Shown here piece by piece: positions 7,612-14,972 of a DNA stretch of 23,953 nt; positions within the stretch are counted from its first letter, which is position 1; every line of letters begins with the position of its first letter. The notes under the pieces were generated by a model. The model saw only the letters and a list, made by a program, of their open reading frames with translations. It did not search any database and was not told where the DNA came from. A program made the position numbers and the translations under genes. This DNA is from a virus, in the IMG/VR virus record IMGVR_UViG_3300033571_029008, positions 1-23,953 of that record. One strand, 5' to 3'.

Positions 7612-10600
7612 TTATATCACCACATTATAACTAAGTTGAGAATATAAAATATAAAAATTATCAACATTTCCGGAAGGAATAAACGGCACATCTGTTAGAG
7701 GTTCTTCTTGTGGAGTACCAATAATTTGAGTTTCATTTTTGTCACTATTTGCAATAATAATATTAGGTTTTGGTTCAGGTAAAGAAGTAACTTGATTCAA
7801 AGGTTTTTGAGGTTTTTGAATATTTGCAGGAGATACAGTTTCCACATCCTTTAACTTCATTTCTTTCCAATCATATCCTTTTGATATTGCCCAATTTTTT
7901 GCTTGTTGTTTTTGCTCTGGATTTAATTCATTCCACTTCTGCTGTATCTTACCTCTCGCTAAAGGATTATTTCTATATTTCCATGCCATCTCAAATCCTT
8001 GAATCATTTCTGGACTTGGTGGTTTTGTTTGTGATTGAATTTGAGGTTTTGCAGATGTTTGGGGTTGAATAGATGGTGGTGTAGGAACCTTTGACTGAAT
8101 TGAAGTTGAATTTGAAACTGTAGTTTCCATATTCTTTAACTTCATTTCTTTCCAATTATATCCTTTTGATGTGGCCCAGTCCTTTGCTTGTTGTTTTTGC
8201 TCTGGACTCATTTGATCCCATTTTTGTTGTATTTTCCCTTTTGCTAAAGGATTATTTCTATATTTCCATGCCATCTCAAATCCCCGAATCATCTCAGGAC
8301 TTGGTGGTTTTGCTTGTGATTGAATTTGAGGTGTAATAGGAGTTTGTGATTGAACAGATGATGTAGGAATTGTAGAAATTTTCGGAACTGATGTAGAAAG
8401 TAAGGGAGTTTGTGATTTATTCTCAGGTATTGTAAAAGTTGTCGGTGATTGCGATGAAGTTTGATTTTCAGAGTTAACTGGAATTTGTGATTGAGTCGAA
8501 GGAGTTGCAAGAGTCTGTAATTGATTTAAAGGAGGAGAAGAAGTATTAAAAAAATTAGAAAAAGATTGAATAAGCGAAGAAACTATAGATTTTTGTGGTT
8601 GAGTTATAGATTTCTGAAGAATTAAAGAGGATTGTGATTCTGTTGAAGGAATTACAGGAGTTTGTAATTCACTTTTAGGAGTTGTAGGAGTTTCTAAGGA
8701 TTGTGAATCATTTGATGAAAATATAGATTTGGGCAATTGAACAAAAGAATATGGTGAAGATGTAGGAGTCTGCTGTTGAATTATAGGTACAGCAGATGTT
8801 TGTGGTTGATTAGAAGATATTTCCGTTGTTATAAAAGGTTGAGATTGAATAGAAGAAGGTTGTATAATTATAGGTGTCTGAGGTTGAATTGGAGAAAATG
8901 AAGGAGATTGAGAAGTTATCTGAGATTTCTCTAAAGGAGATGCGGATGTCTGTGGTTGAATTGTAGGAGTTGTAGGTGCCTGTGGTTTAATCGAAAAGTT
9001 CGTAGAGGTTACAGGTGTCTGCGGTTGAATTGTAGGAGTTGTAGGAGTTGTAGGTTCCTGTAGTCGAACCATAGGCGATGCAGATCCCTGTGATTGAACA
9101 GGTGATGGCATAAGCGATGTGGTTCCCTGTGATTGTCCAGGTGATGGCATAGGCGATACAGATCCCTGTGATTGAACAGGTGATGGCATAAGCGATGTGG
9201 TTCCCTGTGATTGTCCAGGTGATAACATAGACGCTGCAGGGATCTGCGATTGAACAGGTGATGGCATAAGCGATGTGGTTCCCTGTGATTGTCCAGGTGA
9301 TAACATAGACGCTGCAGGGATCTGCGATTGACTAGATGCACCTTCAGGCATTTGTGAACGGGATAAAGATGTTGTAGGAGTTTGTGGTTGAACAACAGGC
9401 ATCTGTGATTTGCCAGGAGATGTTGCAGGAGTTGGTAAAGATTGTGATTGTCTCTGAGATGAAGATTTTAAAGGTGAAGATGGTGGGGAAGGTTTATTTG
9501 ATTGTGTTGCAGGTTTTTGTTTATCTTTGTTTTCAGAATCATAAACCATAGATTGACCAAATGCCGCTGCGCTTAATCCCAAAGAAGGTAATTGTAATCC
9601 AGGAATTAATGAAGTTAATGCTGCAGCACCATATAATCCTGCACCTGCAAGATTACCTTTACCTAATTCAGTACCAGCACCATAAACATCTATGGCAGTT
9701 CCGATAACAGGTAATCCTTTTCCAAGCATTTTTGCGCCTTTACCGAAAAAGGAAGGAATTTTTTTAACTGAAGTAAAGAAATTATCAACAGCACCACCAG
9801 ATTTAGATAAAGGTTTACTTCCACTTTTTGCCGCAGAAGAACCAGTGGATGAAGATGGTTTAGGTGTAGTCATTGCTTTTGCGGCACTAGCACTTGCCCC
9901 AAGAGCCTTTGCTGCAACAAATCCAGCAGCTTTAAATGGTGCAGATACAATTTTAGCAGTTAATCCAGCAAGTCTTAAAGAAAGACCAGTAATTGTCCTA
10001 ATTACAAGATCAAATCCAATTTTAATTGCCGTAAATGCACCTACTGAATATAAAACATTTTTAATTACATGATTTTTAATTTCTTCAAGTTTTTTTGTAT
10101 TTCCTTCCGTATATGCTCTTATAGTTTCAATTAATTGATTGGTTAACCAACCAAAAAATAATGTAGTTAAAGAATTTTTAATTCTATCAAATAAACCAGT
10201 AATATTTTTCTGTAAACTAACAATAGGACGAGATAAAGCAGCAGTAATTCTCCTTTCAAGAAGATTTTCTTTTCCTATTCTTACATTTCTTTCATTTAAT
10301 TTTCTTTCAGAATCTTGTTGATCCTGAAGATTTTTCTTTTCTATTAAACCTTCGAGTTTAAGTTGTTTCGAAGTATTCTGAATACCATCATTTAAAAATC
10401 GAATATTTGCCGCAATAATGTTTAAACTTTTTTGTAGAGTTCCAACATATTGCTGAGTTTGAGTAATTCTAGAATTCTGAGTCTGGTCCACCAAACTCAC
10501 TTGAGGTCTTACTACAATTGCACTACTTTTATTTGATATACCACTACCACCTCCTCCACCAATTACACTTCTTCCACCACCCCCACTACCTGTATTTTTT

Positions 10601-10737
10601 CTGAAAACCGAACTCGGTAAAGTTCTAATTCTTCCTAAAGAGAATTTTTGCAACTGAACTCTTTCATTGCTGGTATAATAACCACCCTCAGGCCTTTCCC
10701 CACTTTGAGCCCTTATACCAGCTTCTTCTCTATTCAT
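7612..10737 (-). CDS. Probable tape-measure protein, 1041 aa, low-complexity repeats
   Basis: It lies directly after the gp26/frameshift chaperone genes, the position of the tape measure in tailed phages. Residues 48-70 are Gly-rich; 85-165 form a probable coiled coil; 175-290 and 340-395 are hydrophobic or Ala/Gly-rich segments, as in many tape measures. About 405-960 is Pro/Ser/Gln/Thr-rich, including near-perfect 26-residue repeats (nt about 9070-9330). Two copies of a roughly 60-residue module (PSPEMI, GFEMAWKYRNNPLA, GKIQQKW, PEQKQQAK, KGY-WKEMKLK) follow at nt about 8130-8310 and 7840-8025. T4 gp29 is 590 aa; no sequence match to it is visible, so the role is inferred from order and composition. 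A late-promoter motif lies about 36 bases upstream. Confidence 0.5.
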   Translation of the reverse strand: MNREEAGIRAQSGERPEGGYYTSNERVQLQKFSLGRIRTLPSSVFRKNTGSGGGGRSVIGGGGGSGISNKSSAIVVRPQVSLVDQTQNSRITQTQQYVGTLQKSLNIIAANIRFLNDGIQNTSKQLKLEGLIEKKNLQDQQDSERKLNERNVRIGKENLLERRITAALSRPIVSLQKNITGLFDRIKNSLTTLFFGWLTNQLIETIRAYTEGNTKKLEEIKNHVIKNVLYSVGAFTAIKIGFDLVIRTITGLSLRLAGLTAKIVSAPFKAAGFVAAKALGASASAAKAMTTPKPSSSTGSSAAKSGSKPLSKSGGAVDNFFTSVKKIPSFFGKGAKMLGKGLPVIGTAIDVYGAGTELGKGNLAGAGLYGAAALTSLIPGLQLPSLGLSAAAFGQSMVYDSENKDKQKPATQSNKPSPPSSPLKSSSQRQSQSLPTPATSPGKSQMPVVQPQTPTTSLSRSQMPEGASSQSQIPAASMLSPGQSQGTTSLMPSPVQSQIPAASMLSPGQSQGTTSLMPSPVQSQGSVSPMPSPGQSQGTTSLMPSPVQSQGSASPMVRLQEPTTPTTPTIQPQTPVTSTNFSIKPQAPTTPTIQPQTSASPLEKSQITSQSPSFSPIQPQTPIIIQPSSIQSQPFITTEISSNQPQTSAVPIIQQQTPTSSPYSFVQLPKSIFSSNDSQSLETPTTPKSELQTPVIPSTESQSSLILQKSITQPQKSIVSSLIQSFSNFFNTSSPPLNQLQTLATPSTQSQIPVNSENQTSSQSPTTFTIPENKSQTPLLSTSVPKISTIPTSSVQSQTPITPQIQSQAKPPSPEMIRGFEMAWKYRNNPLAKGKIQQKWDQMSPEQKQQAKDWATSKGYNWKEMKLKNMETTVSNSTSIQSKVPTPPSIQPQTSAKPQIQSQTKPPSPEMIQGFEMAWKYRNNPLARGKIQQKWNELNPEQKQQAKNWAISKGYDWKEMKLKDVETVSPANIQKPQKPLNQVTSLPEPKPNIIIANSDKNETQIIGTPQEEPLTDVPFIPSGNVDNFYILYSQLSYNVVI
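7839..8310 (-). repeat. Two copies of a ~60-aa module about 290 bp apart
   Basis: Copy A is at about 8130-8310 and copy B at about 7839-8025. Both read PPSPEMI(R/Q)GFEMAWKYR, then NNPLA(K/R)GKIQQKW, (D/S or N)-PEQKQQAK, W-x-SKGY-(N/D)-WKEMKLK. Copies differ by scattered substitutions, so the duplication is not recent. The helical, charged, Trp-rich module contrasts with the low-complexity sequence around it. Confidence 0.85.
9070..9332 (-). repeat. Tandem DNA repeat, 78-bp period, in the tape-measure-like gene
   Basis: The string TGATGGCATAAGCGATGTGG begins at 9181 and again at 9259, exactly 78 bp apart, and the copies stay essentially identical to about 9330. A half-unit of 39 bp (13 residues ending MPSPVQ or MLSPGQ) is repeated more loosely from about 9070. 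The unit encodes 26 residues, so length changes by whole units keep the frame. Near-identity suggests recent or ongoing duplication. Confidence 0.9.
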
Positions 10738-10755
10738 TTCGTTGATTCTTTAGAA

Positions 10756-10793
10756 TTCTCTTCAATATAACTTATTTATCTAATTGAAGAGAA
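10756..10793. repeat. Perfect 11-bp inverted repeat enclosing a late promoter
   Basis: TTCTCTTCAAT at 10756-10766 is the exact reverse complement of ATTGAAGAGAA at 10783-10793. The 16-base loop holds the minus-strand late-promoter motif GATAAATA. It lies between the small chaperone ORF and the 1041-aa gene. It has no adjacent T run, so it is not an obvious intrinsic terminator. Confidence 0.85.
10773..10780 (-). promoter_or_regulatory. Late promoter motif GATAAATA
   Basis: It matches the T4 late -10 element TATAAATA at seven of eight positions and lies about 36 bases upstream of the 1041-aa gene start. It probably depends on the gp55/gp33/gp45 system of which gp33 is encoded at 17412-17714. 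Confidence 0.5.
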
Positions 10794-10803
10794 GGTAAAT
10801 CAT

Positions 10804-10974
10804 TTATTTTTGTTGATTTTTCAAGTTTTCTTCTTCAATATGTTGTTGAAGAAGACTAATATAAACCTCTCGTTCCCAAGGAAGCATATCTTCAATTTCA
10901 CTTAAAGACCAATGATGATGTTGTATAAGGGAGAAGTTAGTCTGATAATAAGATGCAAGATTTGTATGCATCAT
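10804..10974 (-). CDS. Small tail-assembly chaperone ORF (second ORF of a frameshift pair)
   Basis: This 56-aa ORF starts ATGATG two bases after the stop of the gp26-like gene. It reads MMHTNLASYYQTNFSLIQHH, followed by HWSLSEIEDMLPWER and EVYISLLQQHIEEE. The W-x-L-x-EI-x-x-M-x-x-x-E pattern is typical of the short T-type or second chaperone ORF found after gpG-like genes in many tailed phages. There is no good Shine-Dalgarno for its own ATG. Its frame is entered exactly by a -1 slip at the T TTT TTC heptamer 10983-10989, so it is probably made mainly as the C-terminal extension of the gp26-like protein. It lies immediately before the putative tape measure. Confidence 0.75.
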   Translation of the reverse strand: MMHTNLASYYQTNFSLIQHHHWSLSEIEDMLPWEREVYISLLQQHIEEENLKNQQK

Positions 10975-10976
10975 TC

Positions 10977-11705
10977 CTAGACGAAAAAAGAGTTTAATCC
11001 CTCTAACACTACTTTACTTTCAACTTTAGTATTTGGATTTTTTATTTTAATCGTATGAGAAAGTTTAGGCATGGTATCGAAAAATTTCTCAATTTCTTTG
11101 AACTGTTTTGAAGTTAATTGATCCACAAATTCTCGAATTTCATCTTTACTAAAATCAGTTGCCACCCAAGTCTCTTCTTTATCATAAATCTGTTCAATGC
11201 AAGAACATATAATATCTAAAGTTTCATCAACTTTTGGAGAAGACTCATCATTACTAAATGAAAAATTATTTTTCACGAATTGAGACATAGAAGGATACTT
11301 CATTCTTATTGACAATTCATTATTTAATTTAATATCTTTCTTATGCTCTTTACTAAAAACAACTTTAATTTCATCCAGATCAACATTTACTGGAACCTGA
11401 GTCGTCCCATCATCTGGGCAAGTAATAAGAACTTCTACATTTTCTCCTACAGATTTTCCTCTAATGTTAAGAAATAGATATTCGATATCAAATGTCGTTA
11501 ATTGATCAACATCTAAATCGGATGTAAGAATACAATTCGTAATAACAGTTTTAACTGCTTCTGCAATCTGTTTAGAATCTTCACTTTCCATTGCAATAAT
11601 TAAAACTTTTTCTTCCTTTACTAAAAAAGGGCGATATTTTATTGTTTTCTTTATTGATGGTATTTCCAATTCATAAGTAGGCGTTGCAATTTTAGGTAAT
11701 GCCAT
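10977..11705 (-). CDS. 26: gp26-like baseplate/tail assembly protein (T4_baseplate family, chaperone-like)
   Basis: This 242-aa protein begins MALPKIATPTYELEIPSIKK and continues YRPFLVKEEKVLIIAMES, AVKTVITNCI, LTTFDIEYLFLNIRGKSVGE, ITCPDDGT and a C-terminal Asp/Glu- and Lys-rich domain with IICSCIEQIY. This is the pattern of the T4 gp26/gp51 baseplate family (T4 gp26 is 208 aa). In T4 the family helps to assemble the baseplate hub. Here it lies between the gp54-like tube initiator and the tape-measure candidate and ends in a slippery sequence, which suggests a tail-assembly chaperone like lambda gpG. A late-promoter motif is 32 bases upstream. Confidence 0.85.
   Translation of the reverse strand: MALPKIATPTYELEIPSIKKTIKYRPFLVKEEKVLIIAMESEDSKQIAEAVKTVITNCILTSDLDVDQLTTFDIEYLFLNIRGKSVGENVEVLITCPDDGTTQVPVNVDLDEIKVVFSKEHKKDIKLNNELSIRMKYPSMSQFVKNNFSFSNDESSPKVDETLDIICSCIEQIYDKEETWVATDFSKDEIREFVDQLTSKQFKEIEKFFDTMPKLSHTIKIKNPNTKVESKVVLEGLNSFFV
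10983..10989 (-). promoter_or_regulatory. Predicted -1 ribosomal frameshift heptamer T TTT TTC
   Basis: In the zero frame the codons are AAC TCT TTT TTC GTC TAG. The heptamer fits X XXY YYZ with X and Y both T. A one-base slip back continues CGT CTA GGA ATG ATG CAT, in frame with the 56-aa ORF, with no stop between. The slip site is two codons before the zero-frame stop. The fusion would be 300 aa (10804-11705). Confidence 0.75.
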
Positions 11706-11736
11706 AATCTATAACACGAAATAATACTGTTTGAAC

Positions 11737-11744
11737 TATTTATT
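11737..11744 (-). promoter_or_regulatory. Late promoter motif AATAAATA
   Basis: It differs from the T4 late consensus TATAAATA only at the first base and sits 32 bases upstream of the gp26-like start, in the 59-base gap after the gp54-like gene. Confidence 0.5.
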
Positions 11745-11764
11745 CACTAAATCTAAGCTTTGTT

Positions 11765-12439
11765 TTAGGATGGGACTCTATTATTATTATTTCCGGATAT
11801 AAATTGACTAAATGTACTCGTTTTTCCTGGAATATAATAATCGTAAGAAAAAAATGCAGTAAATTTAAGAATATCATTATTCGAATAACTTACTGGTAAT
11901 GAAGATATATTTTTTGGATAAAGTCCTCTGAATTCATATTCAATTTCTTTTCGATAATCTCTATCAAATTTGATAATTTTTACTGAATTTGCTTTATAGT
12001 ATGCTGGATATTGCATTCGAATAAAATATCCATCAGAATTTTGATTAATTTCAGTTGTTTCTCCATTCAATCCAATATGATTGAACGATCCACTTGAAAT
12101 AAATTCCATCCAACTTTCCATAAATACTAACATTTTATAATCACTATCTACATAAAAATCCAATGAAATTTCATCATATGATCTAGTATGTGCAAATTTC
12201 TCTTGAACTCCGATATAATTTGTAACAGAATTTGATGCAAGATTTGTTGTAGGAAGAGATGCAGAATAGCACAAAAGTCCAGCATTTTCAGAAATAAATC
12301 TGGATGTAATTCCTTTTGTTGAAAGATATCTTTGTAACTCAGGAGGAAGTGTACCAAATCTCACTTCATAATGAGTAGTTTGGGCAAGATTCGTGAGTAT
12401 TGGTTTAATCTCTGATATTTTACGAGGTCTTACGGCCAA
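11765..12439 (-). CDS. 54: gp54-like baseplate tail-tube initiator
   Basis: This 224-aa protein reads LAQTTHYEVRFGTLPPEL, then GLLCYSASLPTTNLAS, EKFAHTRSYDEISLDFYVDS, YKMLVFMESWMEFISSGS, and MQYPAYYKANSVKIIKFDRD. This is the pattern of the tail-tube-like fold used by gp54 and gp19, and marine T4-like phages annotate this protein as the tube initiator. T4 gp54 is 320 aa, so this is a shorter form. It would polymerise on gp48 (encoded divergently at 13363-14265) to start the tube. It is the first gene of the leftward late operon. The alternative is a second tube-like protein. Confidence 0.7.
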   Translation of the reverse strand: MAVRPRKISEIKPILTNLAQTTHYEVRFGTLPPELQRYLSTKGITSRFISENAGLLCYSASLPTTNLASNSVTNYIGVQEKFAHTRSYDEISLDFYVDSDYKMLVFMESWMEFISSGSFNHIGLNGETTEINQNSDGYFIRMQYPAYYKANSVKIIKFDRDYRKEIEYEFRGLYPKNISSLPVSYSNNDILKFTAFFSYDYYIPGKTSTFSQFISGNNNNRVPS

Positions 12440-12472
12440 TCTATATACCTTATGTGAATTTTATAATATAAG

Positions 12473-12479
12473 TATTTAG
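12473..12479 (-). promoter_or_regulatory. Late promoter motif CTAAATA (leftward)
   Basis: On the minus strand TCTAAATAC lies 34 bases before the gp54-like start. The same heptamer recurs upstream of other minus-strand genes here, so it may be this phage's variant of the late -10 element. It overlaps the rightward motif by one base. Confidence 0.4.
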
Positions 12480-12486
12480 ATAAATA
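12479..12486 (+). promoter_or_regulatory. Late promoter motif GATAAATA (rightward)
   Basis: It matches TATAAATA at seven of eight positions and lies 43 bases before the gene 4 start. It would drive the plus-strand head/baseplate operon. Confidence 0.5.
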
Positions 12487-12529
12487 ATTGAAAATTTAGA
12501 TTTTTAGAAAATCTATAAAAGATTAAAGA

Positions 12530-12967
12530 ATGTCATATAAAGGAAAGTTTAAACCATTAAATACTCAAAAATATAAAGGAAATATTTTAGATATAACATA
12601 TCGTTCTTTATGGGAAAGAACTTTTATGATTTACTGTGATACTAATGAAAATGTAATTGAATGGGAATCAGAAGAGAAATTTATTTTTTATCGCTCACCA
12701 TTGGATGGAAAAATACACAAATATTATCCAGATTTTCTCATCAAAGTTAAAGAATCTAATGGCACTATTAAAAAATACATGATCGAAATTAAACCTTTAA
12801 AACAAACAATCCCTCCACCTAAACCAAAAAGACAAACTAAAAAATATATTAGTGAAGTTTATGAGTACGCTAAAAATCAATCAAAATGGGCAGCGGCTAA
12901 AGAATGGTGTGCCGATAGAGGATATGAATTCAAAGTCATTTCAGAAAAAGAAATTTACGGAAAATAA
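12530..12967 (+). CDS. 4: Head completion protein gp4
   Basis: This 145-aa protein (T4 gp4 is 150 aa) begins MSYKGKFKPLNTQKYKGN. It then has the family features YRSLWERTFMIYCDTNENVIEWESE, FYRSPLDGKIHKYYPDFLIKV, YMIEIKPLKQTIPPPKPKR, and a C-terminal KWAAAKEWCADRGYEFKVISE. The YYPDF ... MIEIKP pair is the PD-(D/E)XK nuclease signature known from this family. In T4 gp4 completes the filled head before tail joining. It opens a four-gene plus-strand operon; in T4 gene 4 is also next to gene 53, and here gp53 lies three genes on. The start has AAAGAATG with a weak ribosome site. Confidence 0.9.
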   Translation: MSYKGKFKPLNTQKYKGNILDITYRSLWERTFMIYCDTNENVIEWESEEKFIFYRSPLDGKIHKYYPDFLIKVKESNGTIKKYMIEIKPLKQTIPPPKPKRQTKKYISEVYEYAKNQSKWAAAKEWCADRGYEFKVISEKEIYGK

Positions 12968-12974
12968 TTAATTC

Positions 12975-13355
12975 ATGCCCAGAAAATCACTTAAAAATAG
13001 GAAAAATAATAATCGTATATCACCATTGGTTAAAAAACTCATCGGGACAGAAACTGCCGATGATTTAATGTTGAAATTGACAAGTATTTTAGAAGAAACT
13101 AAAGAAATTCCAGTAGTTGGGCAAATATATATTTTTAGATATCGAGCAAAAACTCCTTTAATTCGTTATGATAGACATCCTTTAATACAAGTTACAAACG
13201 TTTACATATGGGGATTCAGTGGATTTAATTATCATTGGAATGAAATAAGACAATATACTTGGGATGAAATCTATAATGGAATGTATGAAATTCATAAAAA
13301 TGAACTTCAAGATTTGAGACGAATTCCTTTTGGTGATATTCAACTAAATATTTAA
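12975..13355 (+). CDS. Conserved marine-phage protein of unknown function between gp4 and gp48
   Basis: This 126-aa product starts after a basic tail (MPRKSLKNRKNNNRI). It has a compact domain with VVGQIYIFRYRAKTPLIRYD, HPLIQVTNVYIWGFSGFNYHW and IRQYTWDEIYNGMYEIHKNEL. I do not recognise a T4 counterpart. There are no membrane segments and no cysteine clusters. Tight spacing (7 bases either side) inside a structural late operon suggests a virion or assembly role. The aromatic-rich RYD...GFNYHW block looks conserved enough to be functional. Confidence 0.8.
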   Translation: MPRKSLKNRKNNNRISPLVKKLIGTETADDLMLKLTSILEETKEIPVVGQIYIFRYRAKTPLIRYDRHPLIQVTNVYIWGFSGFNYHWNEIRQYTWDEIYNGMYEIHKNELQDLRRIPFGDIQLNI

Positions 13356-13362
13356 AAAATAA

Positions 13363-14265
13363 ATGGAACGTTTTAGATACCCATTAAAAAAATTAGATAT
13401 AGCCGAAGATTATTTAATGATTGAATGTCTAGAATATATTCCTCCGGGTGTAAATGAAACCCCAAATACTTTTTTTCAACCAAGTTCAGATGATGCTTAT
13501 AGTAGCATAGGAACAAAAGATATTCGAGGTACCATTATTCTACCGATACCAGAAAACTTACCATCAAACGGTAATGCAACAAATTGGGGAGATAGTTCTA
13601 TGGGACCCTTAACAACTGCAGGTATAGGAGTTGCAGAATCAGCAATTGAAGGTGGATTTTTTAAAGGAATTGATGCATTAAAAACTGCAGCTACTGCAGG
13701 AATAGATGCAATTAGTCAAACAGGTAGAGGTCAAAAAATGGTTCAGTCATTTTTTGCAACAAAAGCAGTAGAACAACTTTTAGGTCAAAATGACAATTTA
13801 TTTGGAACAGTTTTAGGAAGAACAACTGGTGCAGTTTTTAATGAAAATATTGAACTTTTATTTCGCGGATTAACTCTTCGAGATCCTTTTAATTTCACTT
13901 TTAATATGACACCTAGATTTAAAGAAGAAGGTGAAATCATAAAGTCAATGATTCGATTCTTAAAAAAGGAAATGTCCGCAAAGAAAGGAAACAGAGAAGG
14001 GGCGGCTGCAGGTTTATTTCTTACTGCGCCAAGTGTTTTTAGAATTAGATACATGAGTGGACAAAATCCACATCCTTATTTGAATCGTTATAAAATTTGT
14101 GCATTACAGAATATAAATGTAAATTTTAATGGTTCAAACATATATTCAACTTATTCAGATGGTACTCCAGTTCATATGATTCTATCATTGGATTTTAGAG
14201 AACTCACTCCGATTTATAATGAGGATTATGATTCGGGTGAAGGTCAATTGGGAGTTGGATACTAA
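13363..14265 (+). CDS. 48: gp48-like baseplate tail-tube cap
   Basis: The protein is 300 aa (T4 gp48 is 364). It has GTIILPIPENLPSNGNATNW, an Ala/Gly-rich central region (residues 85-160), then LRDPFNFTFNMTPRFKEEGE, IKSMIRFLKKEMSAKKGNRE, LTAPSVFRIRYMSG, HPYLNRYKICALQNINVNF and SDGTPVHMILSLDFRELTPI. The last segments match the tube-like C-terminal domain shared by gp48, gp54 and gp19. It caps the baseplate and nucleates the tube. Its stop overlaps the gp53 start by one base (TAATG). Confidence 0.8.
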   Translation: MERFRYPLKKLDIAEDYLMIECLEYIPPGVNETPNTFFQPSSDDAYSSIGTKDIRGTIILPIPENLPSNGNATNWGDSSMGPLTTAGIGVAESAIEGGFFKGIDALKTAATAGIDAISQTGRGQKMVQSFFATKAVEQLLGQNDNLFGTVLGRTTGAVFNENIELLFRGLTLRDPFNFTFNMTPRFKEEGEIIKSMIRFLKKEMSAKKGNREGAAAGLFLTAPSVFRIRYMSGQNPHPYLNRYKICALQNINVNFNGSNIYSTYSDGTPVHMILSLDFRELTPIYNEDYDSGEGQLGVGY

Positions 14266-14942
14266 TGACATACTTCAGAGAGTTACCAGATTTAGCATAT
14301 CCATCATTTTTATCAGATAAAAATTCATCGGATCAATATCTGGTTGTAAAAAATCTTTTCCGTAGAGTTAAACTTCGTGATGATTTGCAAAATATTTTTA
14401 CTGCTTTCGATAAGTATCAAATACCAGATGGACATCGACCTGAATTAGTTGCGGAAGAACTTTATGGAAGTACTCAATATGATTGGATAGTTTTAATCTG
14501 TGCTGGAATCACAAGAGTTAGAGATCAATGGCCATTATCTGATAAACAAATTTATAATTATTCAGAAGAAATATATGGATCTGATTTAAATTCAATTCAT
14601 CATTATGAAACAATTGAAGTTAAAGATTCTCAAAATAAATTAATTCTTCCTGCAGGTAAAGTTGTAAATTCAAATTTTAAAATTTCCTATTACGATAATG
14701 GACAGATTTATACAAATGAAGTCTCATTAGGTCCAAATAAAGTGAATATTCCAGATCCTATTATTGGAATTAGTAATTATGAATATGAAGTGAGAAAAAA
14801 TAATCAAAAGAGATCTATATACGTATTAAAACCCAGATATCTACAACAAGTTTTAAATGATACCAGAAAAGCAATGATATATGATAATTCATCATCATAT
14901 GTTAATGATAAATTAATCAAGACAGAAAATATCGTTTCATGA
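14265..14942 (+). CDS. 53: Baseplate wedge subunit gp53
   Basis: The protein is 225 aa (T4 gp53 is 196). The diagnostic segment is HRPELVAEELYGSTQYDWIV followed by LICAGITRVRDQWPLS, which lines up with RPEELANAIYGNPQLYWVLL in T4 gp53. The N-terminus (FRELPDLAYPSFLSD, DLFRR-type) and a C-terminal helix before PRYLQQVLNDTRKAM also fit. It joins wedges to the hub in the baseplate. It ends the plus-strand operon; the stop TGA runs directly into a strong bidirectional terminator. Confidence 0.88.
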   Translation: MTYFRELPDLAYPSFLSDKNSSDQYLVVKNLFRRVKLRDDLQNIFTAFDKYQIPDGHRPELVAEELYGSTQYDWIVLICAGITRVRDQWPLSDKQIYNYSEEIYGSDLNSIHHYETIEVKDSQNKLILPAGKVVNSNFKISYYDNGQIYTNEVSLGPNKVNIPDPIIGISNYEYEVRKNNQKRSIYVLKPRYLQQVLNDTRKAMIYDNSSSYVNDKLIKTENIVS

Positions 14943-14944
14943 AA

Positions 14945-14968
14945 AAAGGGGGAGGTAAATCCCCCTTT
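14945..14968. terminator. Bidirectional intrinsic terminator between gp53 and gene 32
   Basis: AAAGGGGG (14945-14952) and CCCCCTTT (14961-14968) form a perfect 8-bp stem with an 8-base loop. On the minus strand it is followed by a run of six T's (good terminator for gene 32). On the plus strand the T run is only three, so it is weaker for gp53. Confidence 0.88.
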
Positions 14969-14972
14969 AATC

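Noticed and set aside
9009-9395. 128-codon frame (His/Arg/Leu-rich) over the 78-bp repeats.
   Set aside because: It is the shifted frame of the repetitive tape-measure candidate; composition is that of a shadow frame.
9692-10072. 126-codon plus-strand frame, Pro/Ala-rich.
   Set aside because: Antisense to the Ala/Gly-rich segment of the 1041-aa gene; no ribosome site or motif.
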